Source of the DNA: an uncultured Clostridia bacterium
GTDB lineage: Bacteria > Bacillota > Clostridia > Oscillospirales > Acutalibacteraceae
Assembly (NCBI GenBank): GCA_945875045.1
Contig: CAMCIX010000087.1
Location: 1-6,772, forward strand
DNA: 6,772 nucleotides
Reading direction: 5' to 3'
Both the position numbers and the translations under genes were made by a program. Shown piece by piece: positions 1-4,941 of the stretch (position 1 is the first letter of the stretch; each line of letters opens with the position of its first letter). Under the pieces are notes generated by a model. The model was not told where the DNA came from. It ran no database searches and saw nothing but the letters and a program-made list of their open reading frames with translations.

Positions 1-45
1 GATGTAGAGAGGTCTCGTGGGCTCGGAGATGTGTATAAGAGACAG
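1..45 (+). other. Illumina Nextera i7 adapter remnant (non-genomic)
   Basis: This stretch is library-preparation sequence, not genome. Bases 1-3 (GAT) match the end of the P7 oligo. Bases 4-11 (GTAGAGAG) fit an i7 index and match the Nextera index I remember as N707. Bases 12-26 (GTCTCGTGGGCTCGG) are the Nextera Read 2 overhang. Bases 27-45 (AGATGTGTATAAGAGACAG) are the 19-base Tn5 mosaic end used in tagmentation. The four parts follow each other in exactly the order of a Nextera i7 primer, which makes chance or a natural Tn5-like end very unlikely. The junction to genome is at 45/46. The window start is therefore probably a contig end. Confidence 0.97.
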
Positions 46-219
46 CTTCTGATGTTCGCGGCGGTAGCCGCAGTGCTTGTAATGCTCGATAAGATTTTCG
101 CCGTAGTCGCCGTGGCGGTGTTGATAGTCGGAATTATTCTGTCTTTAATGGTGCTGTTTTTAATCTACGCCGTAGGACATCTTATTTCGCAGAATAATGA
201 AATAATAAAACGGCTTTAA
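46..219 (+). CDS. 5'-truncated small membrane protein, family unknown
   Basis: This is the 3' end of a gene cut by the adapter junction; 57 codons are genomic. The frame stays open leftwards into the adapter, where a GTG at 31 could be called as a start, but that start and the residues MYKRQ are adapter-encoded. The true start is either lost or is the ATG at 52. Numbering from base 46, residues 1-14 are hydrophobic (rich in Ala, Val, Leu), residues 15-16 are Asp-Lys, residues 17-41 form a strong transmembrane segment (Ile, Val, Leu, Met, Phe), and residues 42-57 form a polar tail ending NNEIIKRL. Two membrane passes joined by a very short turn are likely. I do not recognise the family and assign no function. 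The stop lies 26 bases before hprK on the same strand, so the two may be co-transcribed. The full protein could be much longer than what is seen. Confidence 0.7.
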   Translation, partial: LLMFAAVAAVLVMLDKIFAVVAVAVLIVGIILSLMVLFLIYAVGHLISQNNEIIKRL

Positions 220-229
220 AAAGTAAAGT

Positions 230-235
230 AAAGGA
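230..235 (+). promoter_or_regulatory. Ribosome binding site of hprK
   Basis: AAAGGA lies 10 bases before the ATG at 246. A second purine-rich run, GGTGAGG at 237-243, is only 2 bases from the start and is probably too close to act. There is no other in-frame start nearby, so 246 is well supported. Confidence 0.55.
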
Positions 236-245
236 CGGTGAGGAT

Positions 246-1214
246 ATGCACACCAATTTTACCATATCTCTTGAAAAGATTATCTCGGAGTTTTCGCTTG
301 AACAGCTTAATATGCCCGAAAATCCCGAAAAAATCAAAATTTCAACTACCGAGGTCAACCGCCCCGGGCTTCATATGGCGGGATATTTTGAGTATTTCGA
401 TGAAAAAAGAATTCAGATTATCGGAAAAAGCGAGGAGGGCTTTATCCTTCGCTTTACCCCCGAAAAGGCGGAAAGCCGACTTCGCGAGTTTTTCTCCCAC
501 AAGCCCGCCGCGGTAATTATTTGCCGCGACCTTGACGTTGGCGAAGTGTATGTCAAAATCGCGAAGGAATACGGAGTGCCTCTGCTGAGAACAAACGAGT
601 CTACCTCCTCCTTTACGGCGGCGCTTATCGCCTATTTAAACCTCTGCCTTGCTCCAAGAGTTACCCGTCACGGCGTACTTGTCGAGGTTTACGGCGAGGG
701 AATACTTCTGTTAGGCGAGAGCGGGGTAGGTAAGAGCGAGACCGCGATTGAGCTTATTAAGCGCGGTCACCGTCTTATAGCCGACGACGCGGTGGAGATA
801 AGGCGGGTTTCAAATAAGTCGCTTGTCGGCACTGCGCCCGATAATATCAGGCATTTTATTGAGCTTCGCGGAATAGGTATTATTAACGCCAGCCGTATTT
901 TCGGCGCGGGCGCGGTAAAGCTTACAGAAAAAATTGACCTTGTGATTAATATGGAGCCGTGGGACGTCAACAAGGTTTACGACCGAATGGGACTTGAAAA
1001 CCAGACCACGAGTATTTTGGGTCTTGATGTGCCGTCCCACACAATTCCCGTAAAGCCGGGACGAAATCTCGCGGTTATAATCGAGGTTGCCGCTATGAAC
1101 AACCGTCAGAAGAAGTTAGGCTACAACGCGGCTCAGGATCTGCTCCAAAAGCTCGGTATGACCGATGACGCCGATAATGTTGACAGCGGTACAAATACGA
1201 TAGACCCGTTTTAA
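246..1214 (+). CDS. hprK: HPr kinase/phosphorylase
   Basis: This cytoplasmic bifunctional enzyme phosphorylates and dephosphorylates the regulatory serine (Ser46) of the phosphocarrier HPr. In Firmicutes this sets carbon catabolite repression through CcpA. The 322 residues are slightly longer than the usual ~310. Residues 1 to ~130 are the variable N-terminal domain; the catalytic domain follows. It shows the conserved H142-G143 in TRHGVLVEVYG, a P-loop GESGVGKS at 157-164, the acidic pair D180-D181 in HRLIADD, the HFIELRGIGIIN signature at 203-214, and the C-terminal signature PVKPGRNLAVIIEVAAMN at 268-285. The last ~17 residues are an acidic, Asp/Asn-rich tail without recognisable motifs, which explains the extra length. 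It is the first complete gene of the operon, 31 bases before the glucokinase gene. No HPr or Crh gene is in the window, so its substrate must be encoded elsewhere. Family assignment is very secure from the motifs. Confidence 0.97.
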   Translation: MHTNFTISLEKIISEFSLEQLNMPENPEKIKISTTEVNRPGLHMAGYFEYFDEKRIQIIGKSEEGFILRFTPEKAESRLREFFSHKPAAVIICRDLDVGEVYVKIAKEYGVPLLRTNESTSSFTAALIAYLNLCLAPRVTRHGVLVEVYGEGILLLGESGVGKSETAIELIKRGHRLIADDAVEIRRVSNKSLVGTAPDNIRHFIELRGIGIINASRIFGAGAVKLTEKIDLVINMEPWDVNKVYDRMGLENQTTSILGLDVPSHTIPVKPGRNLAVIIEVAAMNNRQKKLGYNAAQDLLQKLGMTDDADNVDSGTNTIDPF

Positions 1215-1232
1215 AAAACAAATGATAAATAT

Positions 1233-1239
1233 AGGAGAG
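1233..1239 (+). promoter_or_regulatory. Ribosome binding site of the ROK glucokinase
   Basis: AGGAGAG ends 6 bases before the ATG at 1246, and its AGGAG core (1233-1237) has the usual 8-base spacing. It fixes the start, which also begins the expected N-terminal phosphate-binding strand. Confidence 0.8.
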
Positions 1240-1245
1240 TAAAAA

Positions 1246-2202
1246 ATGTATAAGCTTGGAATCGATCTCGGAGGAACAAATATTGTAGCGGGCGTTGTAG
1301 ACGAAAATTACAAAATTGTCGCCACGGGTAAGGTTAAAACCAATCTGCCCCGTCCCGCCGAGGAAATTATAGACGATATGGTTAAGGCGGCAAATATGGC
1401 AATTGAAGCCGCGGGGCTTAAAATCAGCGATATTGACTCTATGGGCGTAGGTTCACCCGGCGCTATCGACCCTGTAAACGGCGTAGTTTGCTATGCCAAC
1501 AATCTCGGATTTTATAACGTGCCTATGGCAAAAATGCTTAAGGAGCGCACAGGGGTTGATTTTTACATTGAAAACGATGCAAACGCGGCGGCGTTCGGCG
1601 AATATATCGCGGGCGCGGGCAGAGGCACTAATAATTTTATCGCCATTACCTTGGGCACGGGCGTCGGAGGCGGCGTTATAATTGACGGCAAGATTTACGC
1701 CGGCTCTAACTACGCAGGCGCGGAGTTAGGTCACACCGTTATCGCAATGGGCGGTGAAATGTGCTCCTGCGGACGTCAGGGCTGTTGGGAGGCATATGCT
1801 TCGGCAACCGCTCTTATACGTCAGACCAAGCAGGCTATGATAAGATACCCGAAATCGGTTATGTGGGAGCTTTGCGAGGGCGATATTAACAATGTCAGCG
1901 GAAGAACCGCTTTTGACGCTATGAGAAAGAATGATGAAGCGGGCAAAATGGTTGTTGATAAATATGTTGAATATGTTGCGGTGGGAATATCCAATAATAT
2001 TAACATATTCCAGCCGGACGTGCTTTGTATAGGCGGCGGTATTTCAAAAGAGGGCGACAATCTTATAAAGCCGATAAAAGCCTTCCTTGAGGGTGAAAAC
2101 TACGCGAGAAATATCGAGAAAAATACCGAAATTAAGATAGCCGAGCTCGGAAACGACGCGGGAATAATCGGCGCGGCGTATCTTTGCGACCTTTATAAAT
2201 AA
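1246..2202 (+). CDS. glcK: ROK-family glucokinase
   Basis: This is probably the ATP-dependent kinase that converts glucose to glucose 6-phosphate in the cytoplasm, feeding glycolysis. It has 318 residues, normal for Gram-positive ROK glucokinases. The N-terminal ATP phosphate loop is DLGGTN at residues 7-12. A conserved GVGSPGAID turn lies at 67-75. The catalytic Asp is D111 in ENDANAAAFGE. LGTGVGGG at 136-143 is the second phosphate-binding loop. E160 and H163 in AELGH, with CSCGRQGC at 173-180, form the ROK sugar-binding and zinc site (H163, C173, C175, C180). GGGIS near 265-269 is part of the adenosine-binding region. There is no N-terminal helix-turn-helix, so this is a kinase and not a ROK repressor. 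ROK enzymes can also act on N-acetylmannosamine, fructose or N-acetylglucosamine. Glucose is inferred from the overall similarity and the HprK neighbour, and the substrate is less certain than the family. Confidence 0.93.
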   Translation: MYKLGIDLGGTNIVAGVVDENYKIVATGKVKTNLPRPAEEIIDDMVKAANMAIEAAGLKISDIDSMGVGSPGAIDPVNGVVCYANNLGFYNVPMAKMLKERTGVDFYIENDANAAAFGEYIAGAGRGTNNFIAITLGTGVGGGVIIDGKIYAGSNYAGAELGHTVIAMGGEMCSCGRQGCWEAYASATALIRQTKQAMIRYPKSVMWELCEGDINNVSGRTAFDAMRKNDEAGKMVVDKYVEYVAVGISNNINIFQPDVLCIGGGISKEGDNLIKPIKAFLEGENYARNIEKNTEIKIAELGNDAGIIGAAYLCDLYK

Positions 2203-2217
2203 TAAACTTTTTTGTTT

Positions 2218-2222
2218 AGGAG
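2218..2222 (+). promoter_or_regulatory. Ribosome binding site of murB
   Basis: AGGAG lies 5 bases before the ATG at 2228. A short inverted repeat (TAAAC at 2203-2207 with GTTTA at 2214-2218, loop of six T) touches its first base, but the five-pair, A/T-rich stem is too weak to call as a terminator or switch. Confidence 0.75.
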
Positions 2223-2227
2223 CGTTT

Positions 2228-3133
2228 ATGAGTCTTGAAGCTTTAAAGGAATTTTGTAAGGAAAATTCGGTTGCTTATAAAATCAACGAGCCTATGAGCT
2301 GTCATACCAGCTTTAAAATCGGAGGAGCGGCGGATATTTTTATATCCGTCCGTTCTTCACGCGAGCTTTCCGCCGTCTTTAAAAAGTGCGGCGAGCTTGA
2401 TATTCCGCGGCTTGTTATAGGAAAAGGCTCAAACCTTTTGGTTTCGGATTCAGGCGTTGAGGGCGCGGTAATAAGCCTTTTGAATATGAACGAAATTTCA
2501 GTTAAAGGCGAGGAGATAATCTGCGGCGCGGGGGCGGCGCTTTCCGATGCTTGCCGAGCCGCGCTTGATAATTCCCTTACGGGTCTTGAATTTGCATACG
2601 GAATACCCGGCAGTATTGGCGGCGCGGTTTATATGAACGCGGGAGCGTACGGCGGCGAAATGGCAGACGTGGTTTTAAGCGCCGAATGTCTTATGCCGGA
2701 CGGAATAGTTGTCAAGGTAAACGCTTCCCAAATGAACTTCGGCTACCGAAAAAGCGTTTTCAAGGAAAACGGAATGACTGTTCTGAGCGCGGTATTAAAA
2801 CTTAGACAGGGCAATAAAAAAGAAATTCAAGAAAAAATGGACGACTATATATGCCGCCGAAAGTCTAAGCAACCCCTTGAATACCCGAGCGCGGGAAGCT
2901 TTTTCAAGCGACCTACAGGGTATTTTGCGGGGGCGCTTATCGAAAAAAACGGCCTTAAGGGCGAGACGGTCGGCGGAGCGCAGGTAAGCGAAAAGCACGC
3001 GGGCTTTATAATCAACCGCGGGGGCGCCACCTGCGAAGATGTTAAAAAACTTGGGAAAACTGTCAGCGATAGGGTATTCGCGGCGGAGGGCGTAAGGCTT
3101 GAACCCGAGGTTATTTTTGTAGGCAGAGAATAA
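2228..3133 (+). CDS. murB: UDP-N-acetylenolpyruvoylglucosamine reductase
   Basis: MurB is a cytoplasmic FAD enzyme that uses NADPH to reduce UDP-GlcNAc-enolpyruvate to UDP-N-acetylmuramate, the second committed step of peptidoglycan precursor synthesis. The 301 residues match the shorter type II MurB of Firmicutes (about 300). FAD-domain motifs are IGKGSNLLVSD at 64-74 and GIPGSIGGAVYMNAGAYGG at 125-143. The substrate region has FGYRKSVF at 171-178, where R174 corresponds to the conserved active-site arginine. SAGSFFKRP at 221-229 carries the likely proton-donor serine S224. The C-terminal domain has H257-A-G-F-I-I-N, and E292 in LEPEVIFVG is the probable second catalytic acid. All three catalytic residues are present. 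It sits between the glucokinase and rapZ; murB next to rapZ is a recurrent Clostridia arrangement. No frameshift or truncation is seen. Confidence 0.97.
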   Translation: MSLEALKEFCKENSVAYKINEPMSCHTSFKIGGAADIFISVRSSRELSAVFKKCGELDIPRLVIGKGSNLLVSDSGVEGAVISLLNMNEISVKGEEIICGAGAALSDACRAALDNSLTGLEFAYGIPGSIGGAVYMNAGAYGGEMADVVLSAECLMPDGIVVKVNASQMNFGYRKSVFKENGMTVLSAVLKLRQGNKKEIQEKMDDYICRRKSKQPLEYPSAGSFFKRPTGYFAGALIEKNGLKGETVGGAQVSEKHAGFIINRGGATCEDVKKLGKTVSDRVFAAEGVRLEPEVIFVGRE

Positions 3134-3138
3134 ATAAA

Positions 3139-3144
3139 GAGGTG
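3139..3144 (+). promoter_or_regulatory. Strong ribosome binding site of rapZ
   Basis: GAGGTG is a six-base match to the 16S anti-Shine-Dalgarno region, 8 bases before the ATG at 3153. It is among the best-matched ribosome sites in the window and fixes the rapZ start. Confidence 0.8.
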
Positions 3145-3152
3145 GAACAATA

Positions 3153-4013
3153 ATGGAGCTTTTAATTGTAACCGGAATGTCGGGAGCGGGCAAGTCCCAG
3201 GCGGCTAATGTGCTTGAGGATATAGGCTTTTACTGCGTGGATAATATTCCTCCCGCGATAATTCCTTCGTTTGTAGAGCTTTCCGCAAGGAGCGGCGATC
3301 TGCTTAATAAAATGGCGATAGTCACCGATATGCGCGGGGGGATTCTTTTTAACGAGATAGAAGACGTGCTTGAAAGTCTCCGCAATAATCACACCGAGTA
3401 TAAGATTCTGTTCTTGGACTCATCGGACGACGTGCTTATTAGGCGATATAAAGAAAACCGCCGCAAGCACCCGCTTTCGGACAGTGAGAATATGTCGGTT
3501 TCCGCCGCGGTTAAAAAAGAGCGGGAGATGCTTAAGAAAATACGGTATATGTCCGACTATATTGTAGATACAAGCCATATATCCATTTCCCAGCTAAAGG
3601 TTCAGCTTTCCAATATCTTCTGCGGGAGCGTAAGCAACGTGCTTAAAATTCAGTGCAAGTCCTTCGGCTTTAAATACGGCTCGGACACCGAGGCGGATTT
3701 GGTTGTGGACGTGCGCTGTTTGCCTAACCCCTTTTATGTTGAGGAGCTAAAGGAAAAAACAGGACTTGATAAAGAGGTCAGGGACTATGTAATGGACAGC
3801 AAAGACAGCAAGGAGTTTCTGTCCCGCCTGCTTGCCTTTATCGACTGCGCCGTTCCGCTTTACGCGAAAGAGGGCAAGAGCCAGCTTATAATTTCTATAG
3901 GCTGTACCGGCGGCAAGCACCGCTCGGTCACCTTTGCAAAGCTTATAGGCGAGCATTTGATTAACGAGAATTACAACTGTTCGATAGAACATCGAGATAT
4001 ATATAAGCATTAA
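3153..4013 (+). CDS. rapZ: RapZ/YvcJ family nucleotide-binding protein
   Basis: This is a P-loop nucleotide-binding protein of the RapZ (YvcJ) family. In E. coli RapZ is an RNA adaptor that guides decay of the small RNA GlmZ and so controls glucosamine-6-phosphate synthase. In B. subtilis YvcJ binds and hydrolyses nucleotides and affects competence, with the molecular target unclear. The 286 residues are a normal length. The N-terminal half has Walker A GMSGAGKS at 8-15, VTDMRGG in the 50s-60s, and the family signature FLDSSDDVLIRRYKENRRKHPLS starting near residue 88. The C-terminal half has FGFKYGSDTEADLVVDVR, a CLPNPFYVEELK stretch, and IGCTGGKHRS (core C251-S258). It ends HRDIYKH, so it lacks the KRK cluster that helps RNA binding in E. 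coli RapZ. Its neighbours are murB and, only 4 bases downstream, whiA. A wall-precursor or amino-sugar role is inferred from context. Confidence 0.95.
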   Translation: MELLIVTGMSGAGKSQAANVLEDIGFYCVDNIPPAIIPSFVELSARSGDLLNKMAIVTDMRGGILFNEIEDVLESLRNNHTEYKILFLDSSDDVLIRRYKENRRKHPLSDSENMSVSAAVKKEREMLKKIRYMSDYIVDTSHISISQLKVQLSNIFCGSVSNVLKIQCKSFGFKYGSDTEADLVVDVRCLPNPFYVEELKEKTGLDKEVRDYVMDSKDSKEFLSRLLAFIDCAVPLYAKEGKSQLIISIGCTGGKHRSVTFAKLIGEHLINENYNCSIEHRDIYKH

Positions 4014-4017
4014 AGCT

Positions 4018-4926
4018 ATGTCATTTTGTCAGGATATTAAAAATGAGCTGATAGGCTTAAGGGTGGCGGAATGCTGTAAATTGCCGCTTGCCTACGGCTT
4101 TATGCTTTTCGGTAGGTCTTTTTCGCTTAAACGCATTTCGTTGCAGACGGGCAATAAGGAAACTGCGGAATATTATGCCTTTTTGCTTAAGGATATTTTC
4201 GGGGCTCAGGCGGTAATTTCCGTCGGCGGAAGCGTTAGACCTACATATAAGGCGGAGGTAGTCTCGGAGGGGGACAGGCTTAAAATCCTCGCCGCATACG
4301 ATTTTGGTATGACCGAGAGCTTTATTAATTCAGAAATACTTAACCGCGAATGTTGCGTTCAAAGCTTTATTCGCGGAGTATTTTTAGCCTGCGGAAATAT
4401 TAACGATCCCGAAAAGGAATACCGTGCCGAATTTGTTATGAAAAGCGCGGATTTTGCGGGAGAATTTTGCGAATTGCTCTCTCTTCACGGAATAACCCTT
4501 AAAATGACGGCGCGCGGGAAGGCGTATGTGCTTTATACAAAGGAAAGCGCCCTTATCGAGGATTTGCTTACCCTAATCGGACTGCCGCACCGAACCCTTG
4601 ATTTTATTGATACTAAAATAATGAAAAGTGTTAAAAATAAAATAAACCGTGCTAATAACTGCGACAGCGCGAATATTTCAAAAACCGTTGAGGCTTCTAT
4701 TAAACAGCGGGCGGCGATTGAATATCTCCAAAAAACCGATAGGCTTGACAGTCTGCCCGAGGAGCTGTATCGGGCGGCTCTGCTTCGCAGAAACAATCCC
4801 GAGGCTACGCTTAAGGAGCTTTGCAGTATTTCCGACGAGCATATTACCGTATCGGGGCTTAACCACAGGCTTAATAAAATTATAGAAATTTATAACGAGC
4901 TTAAAGAAAGGGAAAAATCCCATTAA
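4018..4926 (+). CDS. whiA: DNA-binding protein WhiA
   Basis: WhiA is a DNA-binding protein of Gram-positive bacteria. In Streptomyces it activates sporulation division genes together with WhiB. In B. subtilis it influences chromosome segregation and division without acting as a classical regulator. The 302 residues are typical. The start MSFCQDIKNELI matches the usual N-terminus (MSF..-(D/E)(V/I)K.EL). An LAGLIDADG-like, degenerate homing-endonuclease fold follows, centred on FIRGVFLACGNINDPEKEY from residue 117; it lacks an intact LAGLIDADG motif and should not cut DNA. The link and C-terminal part contain KIMKSVKNKINRANNCDSAN, then a helix-turn-helix from about P261 (PEATLKELCSI) to SGLNHRLNKI, which is the sigma-like DNA-binding domain. 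It starts 4 bases after rapZ with no good ribosome site, suggesting translational coupling. In B. subtilis yvcK separates the two genes; here it does not. Confidence 0.96.
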   Translation: MSFCQDIKNELIGLRVAECCKLPLAYGFMLFGRSFSLKRISLQTGNKETAEYYAFLLKDIFGAQAVISVGGSVRPTYKAEVVSEGDRLKILAAYDFGMTESFINSEILNRECCVQSFIRGVFLACGNINDPEKEYRAEFVMKSADFAGEFCELLSLHGITLKMTARGKAYVLYTKESALIEDLLTLIGLPHRTLDFIDTKIMKSVKNKINRANNCDSANISKTVEASIKQRAAIEYLQKTDRLDSLPEELYRAALLRRNNPEATLKELCSISDEHITVSGLNHRLNKIIEIYNELKEREKSH

Positions 4927-4930
4927 ATAG

Positions 4931-4938
4931 AGGGGGAG
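4931..4938 (+). promoter_or_regulatory. Ribosome binding site of dnaE
   Basis: A G-rich site (AGGGGGAG) lies in the 15-base gap after whiA and ends 3 bases before the ATG at 4942; its AGGGGG part is 5 bases away. It supports this start, which gives the conserved N-terminal HLHLHTEYSLLDG. Confidence 0.65.
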
Positions 4939-4941
4939 CGT

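Noticed and set aside
27..45. The 19-base Tn5 mosaic end as a natural transposon end
   Set aside because: It is preceded by the Nextera Read 2 overhang and an index in primer order, and no transposase gene, target duplication or second end is present. Library adapter explains it fully.
238..516. Plus-strand open frame overlapping the 5' part of hprK in another frame
   Set aside because: The hprK frame carries the family motifs. This one is rich in Arg, Ser and Pro as expected from a shifted frame.
2203..2218. Inverted repeat TAAAC/GTTTA with a T-rich loop before murB
   Set aside because: The stem is five A/T-rich pairs, with no U-tract after it, and it abuts the ribosome site. It is too weak for a terminator and there is no aptamer-like structure.
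2795..3193. Long minus-strand open frame opposite the end of murB
   Set aside because: It lies opposite a well-supported murB and rapZ start, has no recognisable motifs, and is expected by chance from the codon bias of the plus-strand genes.
4018..4926. WhiA as an active LAGLIDADG homing endonuclease
   Set aside because: The LAGLIDADG-like segment is degenerate (LACGNINDP) and a C-terminal helix-turn-helix follows, the standard WhiA layout; no intron or intein is present.
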